Source: Methylocystis sp. MJC1 (GTDB taxonomy: Bacteria > Pseudomonadota > Alphaproteobacteria > Rhizobiales > Beijerinckiaceae). From it: a DNA stretch of 64,000 nucleotides. Under the pieces are notes generated by a model. The model searched no databases and had not been told where the DNA came from. It saw only the letters and a list, made by a program, of their open reading frames with translations. Positions 37,218-46,015 of the stretch are shown here, piece after piece. The position numbers and the translations under genes were made by a program. The stretch spans positions 62,001 to 126,000 of the forward strand of contig NZ_CP107561.1 in NCBI RefSeq assembly GCF_026427715.1, given 5' to 3'. Numbering within the stretch: position 1 is the stretch's first letter; each line of letters opens with the position of its first letter.

Positions 37218-37326
37218 TTGACTTTGGTTTTGTTCTGCGGGAGATTCTGCATTGTCAGACACAGAAGTTTCCCGACAGGCGCATCGCGCATTTGTCGAGT
37301 AAAGCCCGCCCACCCGGCGGGTTTTT
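37218..37326 (+). ncRNA. possible antisense (countertranscribed) RNA in the rep leader
   Basis: A -35-like TTGACT (37218-37223) and a weak -10-like GAGATT (37241-37246, 17-bp spacer) are followed about 60-80 nt later by a strong intrinsic terminator (37305-37326). The transcript would run opposite to the leader of the winged-helix gene that starts at 37126 on the minus strand. Inference only. Confidence 0.3.
37305..37326 (+). terminator. intrinsic terminator in an intergenic region
   Basis: CCCGCC-CACCC-GGCGGG followed by TTTTT. No plus-strand protein gene ends here, which suggests a small RNA. Confidence 0.7.
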
Positions 37327-37496
37327 GCTTTTTGCGGCTTGGTCCTCCGATTTGTCGGTAGAGGCGGTCAGACGGGGATTGCTCACGCGGACGCGTAAAC
37401 TGAACGGCCTGCCGCGGCGCCCGCTTTTGCGCGCGACGCGGAACAATTTGCCGAGGCGCTGCGAGGATACGTCGATTCTAATTTTTTGGCAAAATA

Positions 37497-37509
37497 TTCT
37501 AAAAAATTG
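37497..37509. repeat. third copy of TTCTAAAAAATTG
   Basis: Identical to 33165-33177. A similar TTCTAATTTTTTGG lies 20 bp before it (from 37477). It is upstream of the XRE-type regulator gene and may be an operator or iteron-like element. Confidence 0.45.
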
Positions 37510-37599
37510 GCGCTCGCGGCCCTATCGCCACTTGGAATCGGCGCGCGAATCTCCGATGCTAATGAATGGAGCGGCCGTCATCTAAATTTACGTGATCCC

Positions 37600-38181
37600 A
37601 TGACTAAGAGGCGGGTGGCAGGGGGGGCTCGAGGTCGGAAGACGACGGAGCCGACGGGGGAACATCATCGGCTGATGGTCAATTCGATTGAGGATCGGCT
37701 CGCCTCTCCGCACCTGGAGCGGCTAGCGAAGAACCTGGTCGCGCATTTGGAGAAGAGCGGAATGAAGAAGCCTGAATTTGCCGAGTCGATCGGCATGTCT
37801 GGCTCTCAGTTTCGTTATGTGCGTAGTCGGGCCGCGAATCCCTCAATCGAGATGCTCGCCAAGATTTCCGCCAAGCTGAAAACGCCTCTCTACGAGCTCT
37901 TGGAGGACTGCCAGCTCGGACATCGACGCAACTTGTCCGCGAAACAGATGAACAAAAACCTCTCGATGGTCGTGAAGAGAAAGTACGCTGATAGCGGTTT
38001 GGATAAGGAGCAATTCGCGAAAGTTATCGGCGTCTCGCTGCCGCAGCTGTACCTGATGTTGAGGGGAGACTCGAATCCGTCGCTGCTCATTGTCATTGAG
38101 ATAGCAAGGCGACTAGGCATCGGAATGTGGGAGCTTTTGGGCGTCGAGCCGATGCAGGTCGAAGAGCCCGTGGGTCGTTAG
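37600..38181 (+). CDS. XRE-type regulator with two helix-turn-helix domains
   Basis: 193 residues from the ATG at 37600 (starts at 37486 and 37675 are also in frame). Two XRE-like repeats are visible: EFAESIGMSGSQFRYVRSR (first) and QFAKVIGVSLPQLYLMLRG (second), each followed by PSxxMLxxIxxxL and a conserved Leu-Glu end. The tandem arrangement is unusual; one domain may bind DNA and the other mediate dimerisation. It is divergent from the winged-helix gene and could control replication or maintenance. Confidence 0.75.
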   Translation: MTKRRVAGGARGRKTTEPTGEHHRLMVNSIEDRLASPHLERLAKNLVAHLEKSGMKKPEFAESIGMSGSQFRYVRSRAANPSIEMLAKISAKLKTPLYELLEDCQLGHRRNLSAKQMNKNLSMVVKRKYADSGLDKEQFAKVIGVSLPQLYLMLRGDSNPSLLIVIEIARRLGIGMWELLGVEPMQVEEPVGR

Positions 38182-38282
38182 GGTGGCGCGAGGCGCTCGA
38201 CGAACTCGTCCGTCTGCCGGGATTCAGCACCCTGACATTCGGGGCGCGTCCGGTTCCGCACCAGCCGCGCCTGTGAGCGAAC

Positions 38283-38486
38283 TTAAGTGAAATAGTCGCG
38301 CTGGCCCGTCAGCATAAGCGCGAATCTCTCTGTCGCGGTGAGGACGGTTGACGCGGAAAAATACAGCGGACCGCCGATCACCATTCGCGCCATTTCGTGC
38401 GCGATGCTCTCTCGGCATGGGCCCATCGCCGCCAGCAGCCGCGGACAATCCACGAAGCGGTCCGATCGCGACGACCGGCGAGCCAT
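38283..38486 (-). CDS. possible 67-residue protein
   Basis: Frame starting MARRSSRSDRFVDC, with a fairly protein-like C-terminal half (SIAHEMARMVIGG, FALMLTGQRDYFT). There is no clear ribosome-binding site and no family. Listed because the amino-acid composition is better than that of chance frames here. Confidence 0.25.
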   Translation of the reverse strand: MARRSSRSDRFVDCPRLLAAMGPCRESIAHEMARMVIGGPLYFSASTVLTATERFALMLTGQRDYFT

Positions 38487-38530
38487 AGACAAGGTCCGAT
38501 ATGTTCTGTATTCGTTCTGACACGAAGATA

Positions 38531-38555
38531 AGGGGCCGGGGAAGAACCGGCCCCT
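38531..38555. terminator. strong GC hairpin before the nuclease gene
   Basis: AGGGGCCGG and CCGGCCCCT (38531-38539 and 38547-38555), perfect 9-bp arms, 7-base loop, no T tract. It lies 22 bp before the ATG of the PLD nuclease, so it may affect its translation or end an incoming transcript. Confidence 0.5.
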
Positions 38556-38577
38556 AAGAATCCAAGAGGAATTGCGG

Positions 38578-39318
38578 ATGGCATTTCGTCTGTCGCTCGT
38601 TCTCGCGCTTCTCGGACTCTTCGTTCTGCTGGCGTGCCCGCGGCCGGCCGGCGCCGAGCCGGTCGAGATTTATTACGCACCTGTCGAGAACCTTGAGCAC
38701 GTGGACGTGGAGCTGCTTCGCTCGGCGCGCGCAAAGATCGATATGGCGGCCTATTCGCTGACGGACTGGCCGGTCGTCGACGCCTTGGTCGACGCTCACA
38801 GGCGCGGTATCGCAGTCCGCATTGTTCTGGATCCCAGCCAGCAGCAGGCCCTCGATCGCATGCGCGAGATCGCGGGCGAAATCCGAATGAAGGCGCCCGG
38901 CCCGTACATGCATCTGAAGTCCTATTCGGTGGACGGGCGAATTCTGCGTAGCGGCTCGGCCAACTTGTCGGCATCCGGCCTCAAGCAGCAGGATAACGAC
39001 GTCATCATCCTGCATGAAGCGTCCGCGGCTCGAGCGTTCGAGGACCGATTCGAGCGGATATGGGCGGTGGCCAAACCGCTGCCCGCTCCCGGCAACCTAT
39101 TGGCGCGGTCGGGGCGCGCCACCGACGCGAAAGCCGGAGCCGCGGCGCCAAGATGCGCGATCAAGGGCAACGTCAACCGCAACGGCGAGCGCATCTATCA
39201 TGTGCCGGGCGATCGCACATACGATCGCGTGCAAATGGACAAGGGACGCGACAAGCGATGGTTCTGCTCGGAGGAGCAAGCCGTTGCTGCGGGCTGGAGG
39301 AAGGCGGGGACGTGGTAG
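38578..39318 (+). CDS. phospholipase D-family nuclease (Nuc-like) with C-terminal sunset-type domain
   Basis: 246 residues. An N-terminal signal or lipoprotein-type leader ends near LLAC (Cys20). The single HKD motif is His112-x-Lys114-x4-Asp119, followed by GSANLSASG (126-134); one-HKD proteins such as Nuc and BfiI dimerise to form the active site. The C-terminal NRNGERIYHVPGDRTYD... WFCSEEQAVAAGWRKA segment is the sunset-type domain often attached to secreted nucleases. Related Nuc genes ride on conjugative plasmids. ATG 38578 follows AGAGGA. Confidence 0.85.
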   Translation: MAFRLSLVLALLGLFVLLACPRPAGAEPVEIYYAPVENLEHVDVELLRSARAKIDMAAYSLTDWPVVDALVDAHRRGIAVRIVLDPSQQQALDRMREIAGEIRMKAPGPYMHLKSYSVDGRILRSGSANLSASGLKQQDNDVIILHEASAARAFEDRFERIWAVAKPLPAPGNLLARSGRATDAKAGAAAPRCAIKGNVNRNGERIYHVPGDRTYDRVQMDKGRDKRWFCSEEQAVAAGWRKAGTW

Positions 39319-39747
39319 GCGGCGACGAAAGGTTGCGCTTGAATGGATGATCGAGCGAGCGTGTAACATTGCAAAATCGCGGGAATGCGCGATGCCATCG
39401 ATCTCCGCACCCCAAAGTTACTGCGATGGCTGACACGATCCGTGAACTGGAAAGAAGAGGTTCGCGACATCAGACATAACGCTCCCGTACATGATACGGT
39501 CAAGGAGCGCTTCAAGTTCCCTTCCGTCGCCCAATGTGCTTCTTTTGGCAGCTATCGGCCGAACGCCTTGGCGAACCAGGACGAGTTCGAAGACTTCTAT
39601 TCACGCCCCGACAGATAACTGGGGTCTGGATAAGCAGCAGGGATCGCGGAAGGGGCACCTTCGTTCCCGGTTATCGTCATAGGACTGGCGCGACGACTCT
39701 TGGCGCTGTACGGGGACATGCGAGTTTCGACTTCGGGGTGAAGTATC
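39319..39747. other. 430-bp gap before the AddB-like gene
   Basis: No gene is supported. It marks the border between plasmid backbone and the defence-type island. No direct repeats or integrase were seen. Confidence 0.35.
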
Positions 39748-42354
39748 ATGGATCTCGTCTTCTCATGGTTCTCCGACGCCGGCGCGTGGCCGGAGCATCC
39801 GGGATCGGGGTGCGCGGTCGTCGACGAAGCCGTCGTCGGGCCATCGGCCCTGCTGGACCATGTCGAGACGATGCTCGGACTTGGCGGACCGGAGATCGCA
39901 GCCATCGAACGGATCGCAGTGTATCGGCGAAAGATTGAAGCAGCCGGAGCAGGCAGATTCTGGTCGTCCTCGTACGAACTCGATTCATGGTCGTCGACGC
40001 GGGAGCTTCTCAGCTGGCGCGACGAGCTGGTCGAGGCCGGATGGCGACCGCACGTCGGCCTCTCGCGAACGCGCCTGGCCGATCTGGCGGCGGCCGAGAA
40101 CGCCGGTCCTTCGTTGCCCTTCGGACGGACGGATCGGCTGCGCGCCGTCATCGACGCGCTAAGCGAACGACCGTCCCTTCCCTTGCAATCGATAAAGCTT
40201 GTGGACGTCCGCGACTTGTTCCCTGTCGGATGGCGCACATTGCTGGACGCCTTGGAGCGTTGTGAAGTCCACATCGAGGAGTTGCCCGACCGAACGCCGA
40301 CACCGTTGGGCGATGGTCGGCTGACGCTCCTTTCCGCGGACACAGAACTCGTCGCGGCGGACGCGCTGGCCGCTTGGCTGGCGGCAGACCCGGGGAATAA
40401 CGAGGGCTTGGTCTTCGTCCTCGGCAAGGATACGGCGCTGCTCGACCATGCCCTTGCCAAAGCCGGCTTGCCGCGCCTCGGCCTGTCCGCGCAATCGCCG
40501 CACCGGGTGCTTTTGCAAGTTCTGCCGCTTTCATTCGCCCTCGCGTGGGAGCCGCCTGATCCGAACCGGCTTCTCGATTTTCTACTCCTTCCGATCGGCC
40601 CGTTGCCGCGTTCCATGGCGAATCGGCTGGCGAACGTCGTCGCGGAGTCCCCGGGCATCGGCGGCGAGGATTGGATCGCGGCCTGGGCGGAGATCGAAAA
40701 GGCGCTCGCTGAAGAGGAAGACGCGGATCCGAAGATAACCGCCAAGCGCCTCGTCGATTGGCGCGGGTTCGTCGAGCCGGAGCGACACGATCCCTTGAAA
40801 GGGATGCCGAGGGCCATCGCCAAGGAAATCGCCGGCAGGGTGTCGGCTTGGGCCGTCAAGCGCGCCACCGTGGCCGACGATCCGCTGTTCCGATCCCTTG
40901 CGCGCATCGCCGGCGAACTCGTCGTCGCGATCGACGCCACCGATGCCGAGAGTCTCGATCGGCTTCTCATCGAACGCATGGTCGAACAGGCCGTCGGCGT
41001 CGGCGTATCCGATCCGACCGCCGTCGCCGAGGCCGCCCCGTGGCGGGCCGTATCGCATCCGGGCGCCGTCTGGGGAATGGCCAAGACCATCGTGTGGTGG
41101 CATTTCGCAGACATCGGCGAGGCCGCCGCCACCACTGTCTGGAACGTTCTGGAGCGCACTGCCCTGTCCGAGGCCGGATGCCCGCTCGACGAGCCTGGAC
41201 TCGAACTGAAGCGCCTCGCCGCCGCATGGGAGCGACCGTCGCGCCAGGCGCGCGACAGGCTTCTCATGATCCGCCCCGCGATGGCAGGTGGAGCCGAAAC
41301 TACGGCGCATCCGCTGTGGCATTCACTGGTCGCGAAGCATCCGAAGCTGGCCGAGGATATCTCCGTCCGCGCCGAGGTCGTCCTGCACGACGCCGCACCG
41401 GCTTTCGCGGGGCGCACGCTCGCGCGGGCGCCGGTGGCCCTTGTCGCGCCGCCTGAGGCGCGCGCGGAATGGATGGCTACCGCGGCCAACATCCATCCGC
41501 GCGAATTCGAGTCCGCGTCGTCGTTGGAGGCGTTACTCTCCTGCCCCCTGCAATGGACGCTCAAATACGCATGCAGGCTCCGCCCCGGCGTGCGGCAGTC
41601 GCTACCGAACATGGATAATCTGGTGGGCACGCTCGCGCACAGGATCGCGCAGGAAATCTTCCAGCCGGGCGCGCCCCCCGAGCCCGAGCACGTCGAGACC
41701 ATCGCCGCCAGATGTCTCGACGAATTGCTGCCCCGGATCGCCGCAACGCTGTTGCTGCCCGGCGCGGCCGGCGAACTCGCCGCAGCCAAGCGCTCGATCC
41801 CGCAAGCCCTTGCGGTACTCGCCCGTTTTCTGTGCTCGGAAAACCTGACTATCGTCGGCGTCGAATACGAGTTTTCCACGCCCGACACGCTGGCGCCGGG
41901 GACCGGCGCCGCTGGCCGCATCGATCTCTTGACCAAAAACCCGAAAGGACGCCTCGTCGTCCTCGACCTCAAATGGCAACGTAGCGAAAGCCGGCGGCGC
42001 ACGGAGTTGAAGAACGGCGTCGCCTTGCAGGTCGCCGTTTACGCCCGCCACGTCGCCGGCGAGAAGGCTGACGTCGCCACCGGATTCTTCATGCTGCGGC
42101 AAAGGCGTTTTCTGACCAGTGCGCCGCTATCCGGCGGCATGGCGACCTTGATCGAAGGCCCGACCCCCAAGGAGACTTGGCACAGGATCTCCGCGTCCTT
42201 CGGATCGGCGTTCGACGAAATTGGGAAAGGCAAGGTCCGCGCGACCTTCGAGCGGAACGGCCAGAAGCAGGAGGAGTTCTCTGACCCCTACCTGCTCGTC
42301 CCGCCCAAGTGCGGCTATTGCGACTACGCTGACATATGCGGGGTGAATTCATGA
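39748..42354 (+). CDS. AddB-like PD-(D/E)XK nuclease with Fe-S-type cysteines
   Basis: 868 residues. The N-terminal two thirds correspond to an inactivated helicase-like region as in AddB. The C-terminal nuclease has GRIDLL (Asp near 727), VVLDLK (the D-x-K pair near 740) and LQVAVYA. Four Cys frame the domain: one in LLSCPLQW (about 600) and three in CGYCDYADIC (about 855-864), the arrangement that holds an iron-sulfur cluster in AddB. It overlaps the helicase gene by 4 bp (ATGA). It is shorter than chromosomal AddB, and its place beside SIR2-HerA suggests a defence or anti-competitor role rather than housekeeping recombination. Confidence 0.85.
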   Translation: MDLVFSWFSDAGAWPEHPGSGCAVVDEAVVGPSALLDHVETMLGLGGPEIAAIERIAVYRRKIEAAGAGRFWSSSYELDSWSSTRELLSWRDELVEAGWRPHVGLSRTRLADLAAAENAGPSLPFGRTDRLRAVIDALSERPSLPLQSIKLVDVRDLFPVGWRTLLDALERCEVHIEELPDRTPTPLGDGRLTLLSADTELVAADALAAWLAADPGNNEGLVFVLGKDTALLDHALAKAGLPRLGLSAQSPHRVLLQVLPLSFALAWEPPDPNRLLDFLLLPIGPLPRSMANRLANVVAESPGIGGEDWIAAWAEIEKALAEEEDADPKITAKRLVDWRGFVEPERHDPLKGMPRAIAKEIAGRVSAWAVKRATVADDPLFRSLARIAGELVVAIDATDAESLDRLLIERMVEQAVGVGVSDPTAVAEAAPWRAVSHPGAVWGMAKTIVWWHFADIGEAAATTVWNVLERTALSEAGCPLDEPGLELKRLAAAWERPSRQARDRLLMIRPAMAGGAETTAHPLWHSLVAKHPKLAEDISVRAEVVLHDAAPAFAGRTLARAPVALVAPPEARAEWMATAANIHPREFESASSLEALLSCPLQWTLKYACRLRPGVRQSLPNMDNLVGTLAHRIAQEIFQPGAPPEPEHVETIAARCLDELLPRIAATLLLPGAAGELAAAKRSIPQALAVLARFLCSENLTIVGVEYEFSTPDTLAPGTGAAGRIDLLTKNPKGRLVVLDLKWQRSESRRRTELKNGVALQVAVYARHVAGEKADVATGFFMLRQRRFLTSAPLSGGMATLIEGPTPKETWHRISASFGSAFDEIGKGKVRATFERNGQKQEEFSDPYLLVPPKCGYCDYADICGVNS

Positions 42355-45300
42355 GTGCGATGCACGGTTCGCACAAGGTCGGCATCGTTACCGCCTCCGC
42401 TGGTACGGGAAAGACTTACGATCTGACGTCACGCATCGAGGCGGAGATCCGCGCTGGGCGAGCGCCGGAACGGGTGCTTGCAAGCACTTTCACGGTGAAG
42501 GCCGCCGAGGAATTGCGCGAACGGGCCCGCGAGCGGCTGATCTCCAAGGGTGACGCCGAGAATGCGGTCCGGCTCCTTGGCGCGAGGATCGGGACGATCA
42601 ACAGCGTCTGCGGCGGGTTGGTGAAGGAATTCGCATTCGGCCTCGGGCTGTCGCCGATCGTGGATATCGTCGACGAGAACGCCGCCAAAGCGACCTTCCT
42701 CAAGGCGGCGGATTTGGCAATCGGCGGCTATGCCGACGAACTCGGCCCGTTGGCGAGGTGCTTCGGTTACGAGGATGCTTTCCCCTCGAAGGACTGGCGC
42801 GCCGACGTCAACAAAATCGTCGAACTGGCGCGGGCCAACAACATCGACGCTGACGCGCTTGCAGCCTGCGCCGAACGCTCCATCGCCGGCTTCAAGAAGC
42901 TGGTTCCGGCGCCACTTCCCGGCGAGACGGAGGAGACCATCGACGCAGGGCTGCGCGAGGCCCTGAAGACCCTGCTCGCCCGCTATCTGACAAACGAGGG
43001 GGTGCTTCCTACCGGCGCGAAAACGCTTGACGAGATCCGCGACATTGCGGGGCGGAGCCGGGTGGAGGAGATGACTTGGCAGCGGTGGGCCAAGCTGTCA
43101 AAAGCGAAGGGGACCAAGGCCGAGGAACCGCATTTAGTTCCATTGCGCGTGGCTGCCAGCGCCTTCGCCCGACACCCCCGCCTCCTCGATCAGGTCAGGC
43201 GATACATCACAGCGGTTTTCGCCTGCGCGGCCGAGGCCATCCGCGCCTACGAGAAACACAAGAGGAATTGGGGTCTCGTTGACTTCGTAGATCAGGACCG
43301 CCTCGCACTGGAACTCCTCGGCAATCCGGATCTCGAACTCCAGTTGAGCGAGCGCATCGAGTCCGTCTTCGTTGACGAGTTCCAAGACACCAGTCCCCTA
43401 CAACTCGCCGTCTTCGTCGCGATGTCGCGCCTCGCCAGGTCGAGCGTCTGGGTCGGCGATCCCAAGCAGGCGATTTACGGCTTCCGCGGCACGGACCCGG
43501 ATCTCATCACATACGTCGCGCCCAAAATCCAAAGGGCGACCGGCGGCGAGGAATCGACGCTCGACAGGAACTGGCGAAGCAGGCCCGGCCTCGTCGCCTT
43601 CTTCAATGACGCCTTCGCGCCCACCTTCTCGGGGATGGGAATGTCCGCGGAGAAGACGCGGATAAATTCCGTCGAACGCGCCGACCTCCCAAGGCAGGGA
43701 ACTCCCTTGGGCGTCTGGCGCATCGATCGCGACCTCGCGGCGTCAGTCGCCTCTGGTATCCGGAATGCGCTTGCCAACGGGGCCGAATGGGCCGTCGCCC
43801 ACGAGGGAACGACCGCCCCGCTCGGCGCCGGCGACATCGCCGTCCTGTGTCGCAGCAACGACCATTGCCTCGCCATCGCGAACGCGCTCGCAACGGCAGG
43901 AATGAAGGTGGCCATCGAGCGTAGCGGGCTGTTCGGAACGCTTGAGACGCGACTAGCCATCGCTGCGCTCCGCTGGTGCGCCGATCGGCGCGATACCGTG
44001 GCGCTGGCCGAACTCGCACATCTCCTTCACGAAGGCCCCAACCAGCCGGCATGGTTCGAGGCCAGCCTGCAAGAGGACAGGGCCGAAGCCATCGCCGCGC
44101 TTGTTCCACTATCGTCCGATCTAGCCGCCATCGCCGAGAACGGAGTCCACAAGACGCCGTTGGAATATTTCGACGCCGTGTTGACGCTGGGCGGCGTGTC
44201 CAAGGCCATCACGAGATGGGGGCAAGTCGAAGACCGGTTACTCAACTTCGAGGAGCTCCGCACCCTTGTCGCCGCGTATGAGCAGGAGCGGGATCGGAAC
44301 CGGGCGCCGACAACAGTCACTGATCTTTGCTCTTGGCTTGGCGAGCAAAAAGGCTCGCAACCGGAGAGCCGGGCGTCGGACGCAGTCACGGTGATGACTT
44401 ACCACGGCTCCAAGGGCCTCGAATGGCCGCTCGTCATCCTCACCGATCTAGACGACAAGCCAAAGGGCGGCGCCTTCGGCGCCCATGTGGACAGCGATGT
44501 CACCGGCGATGGCATCGACTGGAACGATCCGCTCGCGGGAAGATGGCTGCGCTTCTGGCCTTGGCCCTTCGGCGGCCAAAAGAAGGACGTCGTCCTCGAT
44601 TCGACCGCCGCCAATTCCGACGAAGGCAAGGAGGCGGCGCGCGCCGAGCGAGCGGAGAGGGCCCGGCTACTCTATGTCGGCGCGACACGCGCGCGGGACT
44701 ATCTGGTTTTGGCCTTGCCGAAATCGAAATCGGGATGGGCGTGGCTCGACGAATTGTCGTCCGACGCCGGCGGGCCGGCATTCGTCGCACCCGAGGTTGG
44801 GGACACGGTCGTCCAAGTGAACGGCAAGCCGCATGCGGTCCGTGTGGCTGCACCCGTCCCCGACGAGGGGGCGGCTCCCGCAGCGCCATCGGCGGCCTTC
44901 GCCGGCCCGGACGTGGAGCGAAAAACGTTCCCACCGCTCGCCTTGAAACCGAGCGGCGAGGCGTCCGTGGAGGACGCGAGGATCATCGAGGAAATCGACC
45001 TCGGCGCCCGCCTGCCGTTCGCGGGCTCTTCGGACATGGATTGCGTCGGCGAGGCGCTGCACCGTTTCCTTGCCGCGGACGACCCGACGTGGGACGAGGG
45101 GCGCCGTAATGCGCTAGCGAGGCGCCTGCTCGACGCGTGGAGCGTTACCGGACTCGATCCGAAGGACGTCGTGACCATGGGGTCACGCTTCCGCGCCTTC
45201 GTCGGCAAGCGATGGCCGGGCGCCGTGCTGCGCCGCGAGGCTCCGATCACTTACCACATGGGCAATCACAGCCTGTCCGGTCGCATTGATGTCTTGGTCG

Positions 45301-45497
45301 AGACGACCGACGCCATCATCGTAGTCGACCACAAGAGCTTCCCCGGCGCCCGAACCCAATGGCTCAGTCAAGCAAGAAAGCACACCGGCCAATTGCGCCT
45401 CTATGGCGACGCGATCAAGGCGGCGATGCCGGCCCCGAAGCAGATCCAACTTGCTCTGCATCTGCCGATCTCAGGCGAAGTGCTGATTGTCGAGTGA
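42351..45497 (+). CDS. AddA-like UvrD-family helicase-nuclease
   Basis: 1048 residues from the ATG overlapping the AddB-like stop (an ATG at 42336 is also in frame). SF1A motifs: Walker A TASAGTGKT (about 14-22), VFVDEFQDTSPLQ (II), VGDPKQAIYGFRGTDP (III), TYHGSKGLEWP (V) and LLYVGATRARDYL (VI). A C-terminal PD-(D/E)XK nuclease has SGRIDVL and VVDHKSF, with QLRLYGDAI. Together with its partner it should form an ATP-dependent dual-nuclease helicase that degrades or processes duplex ends. Confidence 0.9.
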   Translation: MSAMHGSHKVGIVTASAGTGKTYDLTSRIEAEIRAGRAPERVLASTFTVKAAEELRERARERLISKGDAENAVRLLGARIGTINSVCGGLVKEFAFGLGLSPIVDIVDENAAKATFLKAADLAIGGYADELGPLARCFGYEDAFPSKDWRADVNKIVELARANNIDADALAACAERSIAGFKKLVPAPLPGETEETIDAGLREALKTLLARYLTNEGVLPTGAKTLDEIRDIAGRSRVEEMTWQRWAKLSKAKGTKAEEPHLVPLRVAASAFARHPRLLDQVRRYITAVFACAAEAIRAYEKHKRNWGLVDFVDQDRLALELLGNPDLELQLSERIESVFVDEFQDTSPLQLAVFVAMSRLARSSVWVGDPKQAIYGFRGTDPDLITYVAPKIQRATGGEESTLDRNWRSRPGLVAFFNDAFAPTFSGMGMSAEKTRINSVERADLPRQGTPLGVWRIDRDLAASVASGIRNALANGAEWAVAHEGTTAPLGAGDIAVLCRSNDHCLAIANALATAGMKVAIERSGLFGTLETRLAIAALRWCADRRDTVALAELAHLLHEGPNQPAWFEASLQEDRAEAIAALVPLSSDLAAIAENGVHKTPLEYFDAVLTLGGVSKAITRWGQVEDRLLNFEELRTLVAAYEQERDRNRAPTTVTDLCSWLGEQKGSQPESRASDAVTVMTYHGSKGLEWPLVILTDLDDKPKGGAFGAHVDSDVTGDGIDWNDPLAGRWLRFWPWPFGGQKKDVVLDSTAANSDEGKEAARAERAERARLLYVGATRARDYLVLALPKSKSGWAWLDELSSDAGGPAFVAPEVGDTVVQVNGKPHAVRVAAPVPDEGAAPAAPSAAFAGPDVERKTFPPLALKPSGEASVEDARIIEEIDLGARLPFAGSSDMDCVGEALHRFLAADDPTWDEGRRNALARRLLDAWSVTGLDPKDVVTMGSRFRAFVGKRWPGAVLRREAPITYHMGNHSLSGRIDVLVETTDAIIVVDHKSFPGARTQWLSQARKHTGQLRLYGDAIKAAMPAPKQIQLALHLPISGEVLIVE

Positions 45498-45781
45498 CTT
45501 GGCGACCGCCTGCAAGGGCGGCGAAGGTTGTCGCGTGCCAACGTGAGTCTGTCGAGCTCTTTCGAGTCCAGCTTGGCCATAGTCTCGATCGCCTACGCAA
45601 ATGCCGTAAGTTTCGTTGCAAGGTCGCACCGCCTGTTGTGGCGAAATCGAGTGTGGAGTATGCGCGCCTTTCTATCCTCGACGAGGCAGATTCGTTGCTG
45701 CGTGATCGAGGGGCGGCACGCCATTCGCGGGAAATCACACAGATCAATTAGGGAAGGGCTGATTCACGGCATTATTGCCAT

Positions 45782-46015
45782 TTATCCCGTATAGCGACCG
45801 TTCGGCTTGAAGTTCAGTGTCTGATGGATGAACTGGCCTCGAGAGTTTCCCGGCGAGGTGAATGCCTCCCAAATATCTGGAGGACAAGCGGCGTACCACC
45901 ATTCCACCCCATCGGGGAACCGCACGTAAATTGTCTCCGCAGCGGGGTCATATGCCTCGGCGATGATGCGTGACGAACCGGTAACCGGAATCCATTCAAT
46001 CATCGTGATCCTCAT
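45782..46015 (-). CDS. KTSC-domain protein, third gene of the SIR2-HerA operon
   Basis: 77 residues matching the KTSC domain: VTGSSRIIAEAYDPAAETIYVRFPDG, then WWYAACPPDIWEAF and a closing GQFIHQTLN. Its start lies 20 bp inside the end of the HerA gene (ATG at 46015 or 46003). The domain is small and its role in such operons is unknown; it could be a cofactor or regulator of the HerA-SIR2 complex. Confidence 0.75.
   Translation of the reverse strand: MRITMIEWIPVTGSSRIIAEAYDPAAETIYVRFPDGVEWWYAACPPDIWEAFTSPGNSRGQFIHQTLNFKPNGRYTG

Larger units (their letters stand above)
38182..38577. other. region upstream of PLD nuclease
   Basis: It contains one weak minus-strand frame (38283-38486) and a perfect 9-bp GC hairpin (38531-38555) just before the ribosome-binding site of the nuclease gene. 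Confidence 0.35.

Noticed and set aside
39597..42002. 801-codon minus-strand frame opposite the AddB-like gene
   Set aside because: Ser/Arg-rich without any motif; the plus-strand frame has nuclease and Fe-S motifs and couples to the helicase gene.
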